DNA of 64,000 nt from Streptomyces sp. NBC_00659 (GTDB taxonomy: Bacteria > Actinomycetota > Actinomycetes > Streptomycetales > Streptomycetaceae), in NCBI RefSeq assembly GCF_036226925.1, contig NZ_CP109031.1, forward strand, positions 1,736,001-1,800,000, given 5' to 3'. Both the position numbers and the translations under genes were made by a program. Below, one piece after another: positions 54,551-62,658 of this stretch; the first letter of the stretch is position 1, and each line of letters starts with the position of its first letter. The notes beneath the pieces are model-generated. The model did not search any database. It was given only the letters and a program-made list of their open reading frames with translations, and was not told the origin of the DNA.

Positions 54551-54853
54551 TCAGACGATCGGGTCGTGGACGGTGACCAGCTTGGTTCCGTCCGGGAAGG
54601 TCGCCTCGACCTGGACGTCGTGGATCATCTCGGGGATGCCTGTCATGACGTCGTCCCGGGTCAGGATCTTGCGCCCGGAGGACATCAGCTCGGCGACGGT
54701 ACGGCCGTCACGGGCGCCCTCGAGGATGTGCGACGTGATCAGGGCGACGGCCTCGGGGTGGTTCAGTTTCAGTCCGCGGGCCCGGCGCTTCTCGGCGACA
54801 TCGGCCGCCACATGGATCAGCAGCCTCTCCTGCTCGTGCGGGGTCAGTTGCAC
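54551..54853 (-). CDS. ureA: Urease gamma subunit
   Basis: A 100-residue subunit; the GTG start gives [20 protein letters not shown], exactly the family N-terminus, so the longer frame (20 extra residues) is rejected. It ends with the usual [15 protein letters not shown]. First gene of the ureA-B-C-F-G-D operon. Confidence 0.96.
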   Translation of the reverse strand: MQLTPHEQERLLIHVAADVAEKRRARGLKLNHPEAVALITSHILEGARDGRTVAELMSSGRKILTRDDVMTGIPEMIHDVQVEATFPDGTKLVTVHDPIV

Positions 54854-55275
54854 GGCGTCCCACCTCACATCCTCGCTCCGGACCGTGCGGGGCCCGGTGG
54901 CCGCAGCCACCAAAACCCCTGGTGGCGTGGATGCGCACGCTAGTTGGCCGGAGTTTCGAGGACGTTAACCAGCCGGTGATCCCTTCCGGGCCGGGCAGGG
55001 TGGACCCCTCTGGTCCGCGATGCCGCCCCGCTTGCCCCGTTCCGCCCGACCGGGCCACGGCGGCACCCCTGGACACCGTGAGGCCGTCGGGGGCAGGACC
55101 GTATACGGCGTACCGGGCGACTCGCGGGGAGCCTCCCCGCCGACCGGTGACGGCACAGCCGCGGTCGCGTCGGCGGCCCGTGCCCCGACAGGCGGCGTTC
55201 GCCCCGTCGCGGCGCCCGGGCACACGCTTCGACGGGCAGGCGTGGCCGACAGGGCCGCCGGGGCCGCCAGGGTCC
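54854..55275. promoter_or_regulatory. 422-bp region upstream of urease operon
   Basis: No gene is apparent. The ureA-proximal part (54920-54970) is the only AT-richer segment: on the minus strand it reads GGTTAACG, then, about 20 bases on, TAGCGT, a possible -10 box. The remainder (55000-55275) is GC-rich and featureless to my reading. Nearby GTTAACG could bind a nitrogen or nickel regulator, but no known consensus is a clear match. Confidence 0.4.
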
Positions 55276-55554
55276 CTAGGAAGCGCTGGGCCCCCGGTGC
55301 TCCGCCGCGATGCCGAACCGCTGGCGCTCGCGGGGCGCCGACGCCACCTCCCGGACGCTGGACAGAGAGCTGATCACCTGGCCGTCCGCGGGCTCCGGGA
55401 GTTCTTCGAGGCGCTCCAGGTCGGCGGCCGAGACCAGGGCGACGAGCGGCTTGCCGTGCCGCGTCACGACGACGCGCTCACCGCCGTACACGACGCGGTT
55501 GATCAGTTCGGCGAGCTCAGCCCTGGCTTGCGTCACCGGAATCTCGTAGGCCAT
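55276..55554 (-). CDS. Phd/YefM-family antitoxin
   Basis: A 92-residue protein beginning [21 protein letters not shown] and continuing [18 protein letters not shown], the prevent-host-death domain that binds DNA and neutralises a toxin. No toxin gene of Doc, YoeB or RelE type is adjacent on the same strand, so it may be an orphan or act in trans. It is divergent from clpP with 186 bp between. Confidence 0.88.
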   Translation of the reverse strand: MAYEIPVTQARAELAELINRVVYGGERVVVTRHGKPLVALVSAADLERLEELPEPADGQVISSLSSVREVASAPRERQRFGIAAEHRGPSAS

Positions 55555-55693
55555 GACGTCCAGCTTAGACCGGGCCTCCGGCACACCGCGGGGCCCGGGA
55601 TCCCCCGTCCGGCGGCGTACGGCACCGCTCGGACGGTCCCCGGACAGGGGCAGGGCCGATTTCGCTCTCAGCATGCCCCTCTTCCCCAGAGGC

Positions 55694-55715
55694 GTACGTC
55701 CTGTACATTTTTTAC
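55694..55715 (+). promoter_or_regulatory. 22-bp element upstream of clpP
   Basis: GTACGTCCTGTAC followed by ATTTTTTAC, 25 bp before the clpP ATG. It is AT-rich in a GC-rich context and 20/22 identical to the element at 47193-47214. TGTA and TACA in its 3' half form an inverted repeat around seven bases. Confidence 0.6.
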
Positions 55716-55740
55716 AGACGTCGATCCGAGGAGGCGTGCC

Positions 55741-56376
55741 ATGCACAGCCCGTCCGCCCGCCATGTCCTGCCGGAGTTCACCGAACGCACGAGCTCGGGG
55801 CACCGGACCCTGGATCCGTACGCGAAGCTGCTCAGCGAGCGGATCGTGTTCCTCGGGACACCGATCGACGACACGTCGGCGAACGACGTGATGGCGCAGT
55901 TCATGTACCTCGAACACCAGGCGCCCGAGCAGGACATCTCGCTGTACATCAACTCCCCGGGCGGCTCCTTCAGCGCGATGACCGCGATCTACGACACGAT
56001 GCGGTTCGTCACCTGCGACGTGGAGACGGTCTGCCTCGGCCAGGCGGCGTCGGCCGCGGCCGTCCTGCTGGCCGGCGGCGCCCCGGGCAAGCGGCTCGCC
56101 CTGCCGGGAGCGCGCGTCCTCCTGCACCAGCCGTCGGTCCCGGAGCCGGTCCAGGGGCAGACGAGCGACCTGGTCATCCAGGCCGGGGAGTTGCTGCGCA
56201 CCCGCGAGATCCTCGAGGACATGCTCGTACGGCATACGGGGCAGAGCCCGGAGCGGGTCGCCGCGGACATCGAGCGGGACAAGATCTTCGACACTCCGGC
56301 GGCGCTGGCCTACGGGCTGATCGACCGGATCGTCCCGAGCCGCAGGGCCTCGCGCGAGACGCCCGGCGCGAGGTGA
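55741..56376 (+). CDS. clpP: ATP-dependent Clp protease proteolytic subunit (paralogue)
   Basis: A 211-residue serine protease subunit. The triad is complete: Ser104 in [11 protein letters not shown], His129 in LLHQPSVP, Asp180 in [15 protein letters not shown] near 71-76 is the oxyanion region. It stands alone rather than paired with a second clpP, unlike clpP1P2 and clpP3P4, so it looks like the extra Streptomyces paralogue. The ATG follows GAGGAGG. The gene downstream begins 7 bp after its stop. Confidence 0.9.
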   Translation: MHSPSARHVLPEFTERTSSGHRTLDPYAKLLSERIVFLGTPIDDTSANDVMAQFMYLEHQAPEQDISLYINSPGGSFSAMTAIYDTMRFVTCDVETVCLGQAASAAAVLLAGGAPGKRLALPGARVLLHQPSVPEPVQGQTSDLVIQAGELLRTREILEDMLVRHTGQSPERVAADIERDKIFDTPAALAYGLIDRIVPSRRASRETPGAR

Positions 56377-56383
56377 GCGGCCG

Positions 56384-56689
56384 ATGATCCCGGACCTCCC
56401 CCCGCTGCCCGCGCTGACCCGCGCCGAGGCCGAGCTGATCGACCGCTATCTCGACGTGGTCGACCTGATCGGCCGAATCAACCCGTCCCGTCCCGGAGAC
56501 ACCTATCGCGGCCTGAGGGCGGCTCAGGCACTGGTCGGCAAGGCGGCGGCCCTGCGGGACGCTCTCGCGCTGATGCACCAGCGGGGCGAGAGCGAGGTGC
56601 ACGCCCCGACGCTGGCCCAGGCCCTGCGGGTGCTCGACGGGGAGCGGCGGGCGAACCGGGTCACCGTGCCGCCCGAGTCCGGCAGTTGA
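56384..56689 (+). CDS. Uncharacterised small helical protein after clpP
   Basis: A 101-residue soluble, probably all-helical protein beginning MIPDLPPLPALTRAEAELID. It contains GRINPSRPGDTYRGLRAAQALV and a basic C-terminus. It starts 7 bp after clpP, so it is probably co-transcribed. I do not recognise a family. A substrate adaptor for this ClpP is one idea but has no direct support. Confidence 0.65.
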   Translation: MIPDLPPLPALTRAEAELIDRYLDVVDLIGRINPSRPGDTYRGLRAAQALVGKAAALRDALALMHQRGESEVHAPTLAQALRVLDGERRANRVTVPPESGS

Positions 56690-57030
56690 CGGACCCGCAC
56701 CAGAAGGCCGGTCGCGCCGTGGCCGCCGACGTCCGGACCACGACTCAAACGGACCGGATGGTGTACCCCCCGTTGGCGTATTCGCCCAACCTTTCTACGA
56801 CCCCTCCGAGTTGCGCAACACGCGGCATCCGAAGGCCGGATGAGGACCGTCGTCGCAGGTGCGGGCCTCATCGGCGTCCCCAACACGTGCTCGAACGGAG
56901 GGGTGTTCACTCGAACGGGTGAGTGGTGAGTAAGCCCACAAAACACCGTTTCCGCTCGGATTTTCCGACTCCCATGGGTCAAGATCCCTTCCGACGACAA
57001 GCCCCCGCCACAGCGGCGGGGCGGTCCGGG
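56690..57030. promoter_or_regulatory. Upstream region of the riboswitch-controlled gene
   Basis: Intergenic, no gene seen. It includes an AT-richer segment near 56935-56990 that probably holds the promoter for the long leader that follows. Specific -35/-10 boxes cannot be named safely. Confidence 0.45.
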
Positions 57031-57212
57031 CGGACGCCGAGTCCTGCCGCCGCCCGGATGCCCGGTCGACAGATGTGGATCGGCAGGAGTGGAGGACCCA
57101 GCTAGACGGGCCGCCGGAACAGTTCCGGGCGGTCCTTGGGGTGAAGCCGCAGCTGCGGCCGGGCAACTTCGCCAGCCCGAATCCGACAGGTCATCCTTCA
57201 CAGGCGGCTGAC
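57031..57212 (+). ncRNA. c-di-AMP (ydaO/yuaA-type) riboswitch
   Basis: The long leader of the NlpC/P60 gene contains the class hallmarks in order: GGACGCCGAGTCCTGCCGC, then GGCAGGAGTGGAGGACCCA, CTTGGGGTGAAGCCGC, GGGCAACTTCGCC, CCCGAATCCGACAGGTCA and a closing CACAGGCGGCTG. In Streptomyces this class controls cell-wall hydrolases such as resuscitation factors, which fits the downstream gene. Borders are approximate; assignment rests on conserved blocks, not on a covariance search. Confidence 0.85.
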
Positions 57213-57224
57213 GAAGGGTTGCGC

Positions 57225-57698
57225 ATGACTGCGCTCAATCGTGTCCCGTCGCTGTGGACCCGGGCCGGTACGGCCTCGGCCCTCACTCTTGCCGCGGTGG
57301 GCGGCAGCCTCGTGGTACCCGGCGCCGCGCCGGACGCCGAGGCGGCCACCCTTGCGACGAGGGCACTCCACGTCGCGGCGTCGAAGCACGGCTCCCCCTA
57401 CCAGTGGGGCGCCACGGGACCTCACCGCTTCGACTGCTCCGGGCTCACGCTCTACTCGTACAAGAAGGCGGGCAAGAAGCTGCCTCGTACGGCCGCGGCC
57501 CAGTACAACAAGACGCACCACGTCTCGGCCTCGCGCCGCAAGGCCGGTGACCTCGTGTTCTTCCACTCCGGCCGGAACGTGTACCACGTCGGTATCTACG
57601 CCGGGAAGGGGAAGATCTGGCACTCTCCGAAGACCGGGGAAGTCGTGAAGCTCCAGAAGATCTGGACGAGAAGCGTCTGGTACGGCAGGGTCGGCTGA
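57225..57698 (+). CDS. Secreted NlpC/P60 cell-wall hydrolase
   Basis: A 157-residue exported peptidase that cuts peptidoglycan stem peptides. The signal peptide spans residues 1-41 (hydrophobic ALTLAAVGGSLVV, cleavage near AEA-AT). The mature domain has Cys71 in RFDCSGLTLYSY, His121 in YHVGIYAG and His133, the full catalytic set. It is a minimal single-domain member with no LysM or coiled coil. The long leader carries a c-di-AMP riboswitch, suggesting control by wall or osmotic status. Confidence 0.92.
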   Translation: MTALNRVPSLWTRAGTASALTLAAVGGSLVVPGAAPDAEAATLATRALHVAASKHGSPYQWGATGPHRFDCSGLTLYSYKKAGKKLPRTAAAQYNKTHHVSASRRKAGDLVFFHSGRNVYHVGIYAGKGKIWHSPKTGEVVKLQKIWTRSVWYGRVG

Positions 57699-57706
57699 CC
57701 TTTCGC

Positions 57707-57736
57707 CCGGGGCGGCGGCACGCGCCGCCGCCCCGG
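57707..57736. terminator. Bidirectional terminator
   Basis: A perfect 13-bp inverted repeat CCGGGGCGGCGGC/GCCGCCGCCCCGG with a four-base loop, between convergent NlpC/P60 and LysE-type genes. Confidence 0.85.
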
Positions 57737-57768
57737 AGCGGGCCCTCCACGGGCCGCCCGACGCCCTC

Positions 57769-58410
57769 TCAGCTCCTCAGCGGCTCCAGCACCAGGACGA
57801 CGCCCAGAACGGTGAGAGCGCCGCCGGTGGCCCCCGCCACGGCGCGCGCGGCACGCGGCCCGCGCAGCCACCGTCCGAGCCGGTCGACCAGGAGCGCGAC
57901 CGCCGGGAACCACACCAGGGCCAGGACGACCACGATCAGCGCGAGCAGCAGCGTCCGCGGCATCACCGCGCTGCCCGCGGGCACGAACTGCGGCAGCAGG
58001 CTCAGGAAGGTGACGGGCGCCTTCGGGTTGAGCACGTTGGTGACGAATCCCTGCCGCAGCGGACGCGGGCCCACCCCCTCGGTCACGGCCCCCTCGACCG
58101 CCGGTCCGTCAGCCGCCACGCCGCGCGGACGGTACAGCGAGTGGAGTGTGCGCAGGCCCAGGTACAGCACATAGCCGCCGCCGAGCAGCTGGAGCGTCCG
58201 GAACAGCGTGGGCACGGCGGTGAGGACCGCGGCGACCCCGGCGACGGCGAGCGCGGTGTGGACGAGCAGGCCGCCCGCGATGCCGAGGGCGCAGGCGACT
58301 CCGGCTCGGCGTGAGACGAGGGCGTTGCGTACGACGACGGTGAAGTCCGCGCCCGGCATGGCGACCATCCCCGCGGCGACGCCCGTGAAGGCGATGAGCT
58401 GTGCGTCCAT
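57769..58410 (-). CDS. LysE/RhtB-family exporter
   Basis: A 213-residue membrane protein with about six helices. The N-terminal GVAAGMVAMPGADFTVVVRNAL and the NPKAPVTFLSLLPQFV block are typical of RhtB-type amino-acid exporters. It is divergent from a LysR regulator, the classical LysG/LysE arrangement, so the exporter is probably induced by its substrate. The substrate is not evident. Confidence 0.88.
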   Translation of the reverse strand: MDAQLIAFTGVAAGMVAMPGADFTVVVRNALVSRRAGVACALGIAGGLLVHTALAVAGVAAVLTAVPTLFRTLQLLGGGYVLYLGLRTLHSLYRPRGVAADGPAVEGAVTEGVGPRPLRQGFVTNVLNPKAPVTFLSLLPQFVPAGSAVMPRTLLLALIVVVLALVWFPAVALLVDRLGRWLRGPRAARAVAGATGGALTVLGVVLVLEPLRS

Positions 58411-58519
58411 GCGTCCAGGCTGCCCGGAGCGGGCCTTCAGCAGGTATGTCGAATATCCTGGGCGGGCCTTAAGCAATCGTTTAGACCGGGCGGGGTGCCA
58501 CCGGTCCGGGGAGGCCGCG

Positions 58520-59482
58520 ATGTACGACCCGACACGGCTCGCGGCGCTGGTGGCGGTCGCCGAGGCGGGGTCGATCACCCGGGCCGCCGAGCGCCTCGGA
58601 TACACCCCGCCGGCACTGTCCCAGCAGGTGGCGAAGCTGGAGCGGGAGGCGGGGGCGACGCTGCTCGTGCGCTCCCATCGCGGAACGCGGCTCACCGACG
58701 CGGGAGAACTGCTGGTCGTACGAGCCCGCCGGGTCCTCGACGAGATGGAACTGGCCCGGCACGAACTGGCCGGTCTGACGGGACTGTCGGGCGGCACGCT
58801 GCGGCTCGGCACCTTCCAGACGGCGGGCACCCATCTGTTGCCGCCGGTGCTCAGCGCCTTCCGCCGGGCCCACCCGGACGTGGCGCTCGCGGTCGCCGAC
58901 TACGAGCCCCCGCTCGGGATCGCGGCGGTCGCGGCAGGCGAGGTGGACCTGGCCCTCACGCACACCTACCGGCCCGCCGCGCCGGTGCCGGTGCCGTCGT
59001 CCGTGGGCGTCGAGCCGCTCCTCGTCGAGGAACTGGTGCTGGTGACCGCTCCCGGCCACCTCCTCGCGGACGGTACGGCACGGCTGCCGCTCACCGAACT
59101 CGCCGGGCAGCCGCTGATCAGCATGGCCCCGCACCACCCTTCCCGGCAGGGTGTGGAGGCCGCGCTCGCCCGGGCGGGGGCGACACCGGCGGTGCTCGTC
59201 GAAACACCGGTGTACGCCCTGGTGTGCGCGCTGGTCAGTGCCGGGCTCGGGGTCGCGGTCGTGCCCGAGATGGTGGCGGCGACCGCGGCGACGCCGGTGA
59301 GCGCCCGGCTGCTGGAGCCGGGAGACCTGCGCCGCACGATCTCGGTCGCCCACCGGGCGGATGTCACGGTCCCCGCGGCCGACGCGTTCCGCGCCCTGCT
59401 GCGCGGGGCGTTCGGGCGAGCCGGAAGACACCGGCTCTCCGGCCGTCCGGAGAGCCAGGGACGACGGGACGACATCCTCTAG
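58520..59482 (+). CDS. LysR-family regulator
   Basis: A 320-residue regulator: helix-turn-helix in residues about 1-60 (GSITRAAERLGYTPPALSQQ), effector domain from about 90. It is divergent from the LysE-type exporter with about 110 bp between, including an AT-rich stretch (near 58440-58490: TATGTCGAATATCC) suited to a LysR box. The C-terminus is basic and Arg-rich, somewhat longer than usual. Confidence 0.9.
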   Translation: MYDPTRLAALVAVAEAGSITRAAERLGYTPPALSQQVAKLEREAGATLLVRSHRGTRLTDAGELLVVRARRVLDEMELARHELAGLTGLSGGTLRLGTFQTAGTHLLPPVLSAFRRAHPDVALAVADYEPPLGIAAVAAGEVDLALTHTYRPAAPVPVPSSVGVEPLLVEELVLVTAPGHLLADGTARLPLTELAGQPLISMAPHHPSRQGVEAALARAGATPAVLVETPVYALVCALVSAGLGVAVVPEMVAATAATPVSARLLEPGDLRRTISVAHRADVTVPAADAFRALLRGAFGRAGRHRLSGRPESQGRRDDIL

Positions 59483-59532
59483 TACGCCTCCTGGCACGAC
59501 TCCGTCAGGTCTGCGTCGATCCCGGGGTCCCG

Positions 59533-59991
59533 CTAGGGCTCTTCCGGCCACCCGGCCGGCACCGGCTGGACGGGGACCGTCCACGGGAGTTCGATGGAGA
59601 CCGTCTTGCCGCCCTCCCGGGTCGGCACGACGGTGAGCCTGCCGCCGCACTCGGCGGCCAGCCAGCGGATGATCACCATGCCGCGGCCGTTGTCCTGCTG
59701 GACGGCCGCGGGGAGCCGCTTCGGAAAGCGCGGATGACTGTCGGTGACACCGATACGCAGACGCTCCTCCCGGTCGAGACGCACGCCGACCGTGAAGGTG
59801 GGTGACTGCCCGAACGTGTGCTGGACGGCGTTGGTGGCCAGCTCGGACACGATCAGACGGACGGTCTCGGCGACTTCGCAGTCGCCCGGCAGGCCCCATT
59901 CGGACAGCACTTCGGCGACGAATTTACGGGCCACGGAAACCGAGACCGGTTCGCTCGGCAGGGTGACGGATGCTTCCTGATGGTCTGCCAT
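59533..59991 (-). CDS. Serine-kinase-type ATP-binding protein (anti-sigma-like)
   Basis: A 152-residue HATPase_c_2 domain protein of the RsbW/SpoIIAB kind. The N box ELATNAVQHTF and G box DNGRGMVIIRWLA are present. In Streptomyces many such proteins lie beside XRE/DUF397 genes, as here. It is divergent from the XRE gene. Confidence 0.87.
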   Translation of the reverse strand: MADHQEASVTLPSEPVSVSVARKFVAEVLSEWGLPGDCEVAETVRLIVSELATNAVQHTFGQSPTFTVGVRLDREERLRIGVTDSHPRFPKRLPAAVQQDNGRGMVIIRWLAAECGGRLTVVPTREGGKTVSIELPWTVPVQPVPAGWPEEP

Positions 59992-60203
59992 GGCGACGTT
60001 CGTCCCTTTCCCACGGGACCGGAGCCCGACACCGAGCGGATGGTTCGAGTACGGTCCCGGACTGGTGCTTGCGCCAGACTGCCATTACCGGGCCGGTCGC
60101 GGGTGCGATCCACCGACTAATGCATATATCTGTCGCTCGATGCGGTGAACTCTGCGTCGGCAGAGCATATTCGGGCGACTTGGAAGGAGTAAGGAGAACA
60201 GCC

Positions 60204-61061
60204 ATGCAGCACGGTCCCGCGGTGCGCCGCCGCAAGCTCGGTGCCGAACTGCGCGCGCTCCGCGCGGGTACGGGCCTCACGAGCGGTGAGGCGGCCCGCC
60301 TGCTCGGCTGGCACCAGTCGAAGGTGAGCCGCATCGAAACCGGTACCAGCGGGGTGAAACCGTCCGATGTGGAGCGCCTGTTGCGCGCGTACGGCGTCGA
60401 TGATCCCGAACTGCGTGAACTTCTCGTCGTGTTGGCCGGATCCGAGGGCAACGGGCGCCACCACTGGTGGCACGCGTACCGCGGTGTGCTTCCGCCCGCC
60501 TACCGCGACTTCATCAGCCTGGAGTCGGGCGCCAGCGCCATGCGCACTCTGGAGACCTCTGTCGTACCCGGACTGCTGCAGACGCCGGAGTACGCCCGCG
60601 CGGTCACGCGGGCCGCCGTGGACGGTCTGGAGGAGAGCAAGCTCGACGCCCTGGTCGAGGTGCGCCTGGCCCGGCAGGACGTCCTGCGGTCGAACCCGCC
60701 GCTGGAGCTGTCCGCCGTCCTGGACGAGGCGGTGTTGCGGCGGGAGGTCGGCGGCCCCGACGTCATGGCGAGCCAACTGCGGCGGCTGCGGGAGGCCGCC
60801 GTCCTGCCCCAAGTACGGCTTCAGGTACTGCCGTTCGCCGCCGGGGCACACATCGGAGTTACCGGGCCTTTCGTTATTTTCTCATTTCCGAACACAACCG
60901 ATCTGGATGTGGTTGTTCTCGACCACTTGACGAGTAGCCTCTATCTCGAACGGAAAGAAGACCTCCAGGCCTACACCGAGGCCTTCAACGCTCTTCAGTT
61001 CCACGCCCTTTCGCCCGAGGACTCGTTGGACTACATCGCCGCGATAGGTGACGGCGCGTAA
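60204..61061 (+). CDS. XRE regulator with DUF5753 domain
   Basis: A 285-residue regulator. The helix-turn-helix lies at residues about 10-65 (RRRKLGAELRALRAGTGLTS, SKVSRIETGTSG). The large C-terminal DUF5753 domain begins near YRDFISLESGASAMRTLE and includes ETSVVPGLLQTPEYARA, the family signature. AAGGAG precedes the ATG. The DUF397 partner starts 11 bp downstream. Such pairs affect development and antibiotic production in several Streptomyces. Confidence 0.92.
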   Translation: MQHGPAVRRRKLGAELRALRAGTGLTSGEAARLLGWHQSKVSRIETGTSGVKPSDVERLLRAYGVDDPELRELLVVLAGSEGNGRHHWWHAYRGVLPPAYRDFISLESGASAMRTLETSVVPGLLQTPEYARAVTRAAVDGLEESKLDALVEVRLARQDVLRSNPPLELSAVLDEAVLRREVGGPDVMASQLRRLREAAVLPQVRLQVLPFAAGAHIGVTGPFVIFSFPNTTDLDVVVLDHLTSSLYLERKEDLQAYTEAFNALQFHALSPEDSLDYIAAIGDGA

Positions 61062-61072
61062 GGAGGCACGTC

Positions 61073-61297
61073 ATGCCAGCAATGCCTCGGTACGTACCTT
61101 CCAGCACTTCACTGCACCCTGTGCGATGGCTGCGCAGCAGCCGCAGTACCGGGATGAACAACTGCGTCGAGACAGCACGCCCGAGCACCGGACCCTGGTC
61201 CGGAATGGTCGCGGTGCGCGATTCCAAGAACACGGCGGGACCCGCCCTGCTGTTCACCCCGGACGTCTGGAAGGGGTTCATCACCGGGCTGGACTGA
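61073..61297 (+). CDS. DUF397 protein
   Basis: A 74-residue small regulator partner. The segment WLRSSRSTGMNNCVETARP followed by GMVAVRDSKNTAGPALLFTP is the DUF397 signature. AAGGAGG lies ahead of the ATG. With the upstream XRE protein it forms the usual toxin-antitoxin-like or regulator/antagonist couple. Confidence 0.92.
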   Translation: MPAMPRYVPSSTSLHPVRWLRSSRSTGMNNCVETARPSTGPWSGMVAVRDSKNTAGPALLFTPDVWKGFITGLD

Positions 61298-61363
61298 CCC
61301 CGCACGGTTCACCGCTCCGACAGATCACCGGCCGGCGGATCACCGGCCGATCGCTCCACCGGT

Positions 61364-62488
61364 TCACCGGTTCCGGCTGATCACGTCCACCGCGTGCTCG
61401 ATCTGCTCCTCGGTGAGGTCCGCGCGGGCCGTCAGCCGCAGTCGCGAAACACCGTCGGGCACCGACGGGGGACGGAAACAGCCGACAGCGAGGCCCGCCT
61501 CGCGGCAGTCGGCCGCCCATCGCACCGCCCGTTCGGGGGACGGTGCCCGCACGGAGACGACCGCGGCGTCCGGTCGCACCGCGGAGAGGCCCTCCGCCGT
61601 CAGCCGCGTATGCAGTGCCCTGGCCACCTCGCGCGCCCGCTCCGCCCGCTCCGGTTCACGGCGCAGCAGCCGCAGCGCCGCCAGCGCCGCGCCCGCCGCC
61701 GCGGGCGCCAGACCCGTGTCGAAGATGAAGGTGCGCGCCGCGTTGATCAGATGGTCGATGACGGCCGCCGGGCCCAGGACGGCGCCGCCCTGGCTCCCGA
61801 GCGACTTGGAGAGCGTGACGGTCACGACGACGTCCGGGTCCCCCGCGAGCCCCGCGGCGTGCGGAGCGCCCCTGCCGCCGTGGCCCAGGACACCGAGCCC
61901 GTGCGCGTCGTCGACGATGAGTCCGGCACCGTACTCCCGGCAGGCCAGGGCGAGTTCGGCGAGCGGGGCAGCGTCGCCGTCCACCGAGAAGACCGTGTCG
62001 GAGACCGTGACCGCGGGTCCGTCGTGGGTGCCGAGCGCCTTGCGCACGGCGTCGGGGTCCCCGTGGGAGACCACCTGTGTGGTGCCGCGGGCGAGCCGGC
62101 AGCCGTCGATCAGTGAGGCGTGGTTGCCGGCGTCGGAGACGACCAGCGAGCCGTGCGGCGCGAGCGCGGTGACGGCGGCGAGGTTGGCCGCGTAGCCCGA
62201 GGACAGGACCAGCGCGGACTCGAAGCCGCAGAAGTCGGCCAGTTCGCGTTCCAGCTCGCCGTGGAGTTCGGTGGTGCCGGTGACGAGCCGGGAGCCCGTC
62301 GCGCCGCCGCCCCACGTACGCGCGGCACGGGCGGCGCCCTCGGTGACCTCAGGATGGCGAGCGAGCCCGAGGTAGTCGTTGCTCGCGAGGTCGAGGAGCG
62401 GCGAGTCCGCGGGACGCGGGCGCAGCGTTCGTACGAGTCCGGCCCTGCGGCGCGCCTCGGCCTGCTCGTCGATCCAGCCGAACGCCAT
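61364..62488 (-). CDS. bioF: 8-amino-7-oxononanoate synthase
   Basis: A 374-residue PLP enzyme that joins pimeloyl thioester and alanine in biotin synthesis. Blocks: [41 protein letters not shown] and [13 protein letters not shown] with the PLP Lys near residue 232. The ATG at [11 protein letters not shown] gives family length; the longer frame adds 34 residues into the bioB promoter region. It is divergent from bioB with 170 bp between, so a common biotin-responsive control is likely. Confidence 0.93.
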   Translation of the reverse strand: MAFGWIDEQAEARRRAGLVRTLRPRPADSPLLDLASNDYLGLARHPEVTEGAARAARTWGGGATGSRLVTGTTELHGELERELADFCGFESALVLSSGYAANLAAVTALAPHGSLVVSDAGNHASLIDGCRLARGTTQVVSHGDPDAVRKALGTHDGPAVTVSDTVFSVDGDAAPLAELALACREYGAGLIVDDAHGLGVLGHGGRGAPHAAGLAGDPDVVVTVTLSKSLGSQGGAVLGPAAVIDHLINAARTFIFDTGLAPAAAGAALAALRLLRREPERAERAREVARALHTRLTAEGLSAVRPDAAVVSVRAPSPERAVRWAADCREAGLAVGCFRPPSVPDGVSRLRLTARADLTEEQIEHAVDVISRNR

Positions 62489-62658
62489 GTGTCCTCCGGG
62501 TCTCGCCGCATGCGCGGTGGCGGTGTTTTGTAGGCAGTGCACAGACCCTAGCGGTCGCTCCGCGGGCCCATGATGTGGCAATACCCACACGTCGAACCAT
62601 CTCTGTTGTGCAAACTCTCCTTGGCCGGAAGCGGTCGCATAGGCCAGGATCGGACCTC
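62489..62658. promoter_or_regulatory. bioF/bioB divergent region
   Basis: 170 bp between divergent biotin genes with an AT-richer core near 62560-62630 containing TTGTGCAAACTC. It could hold a biotin-repressor site, but I see no clear long inverted repeat. No strong ribosome site precedes the bioB ATG. Confidence 0.45.

Noticed and set aside
55276-56235. 319-residue minus-strand frame containing the Phd domain at its C-terminus
   Set aside because: Only the last 92 residues have a family match; the rest is antisense to clpP.
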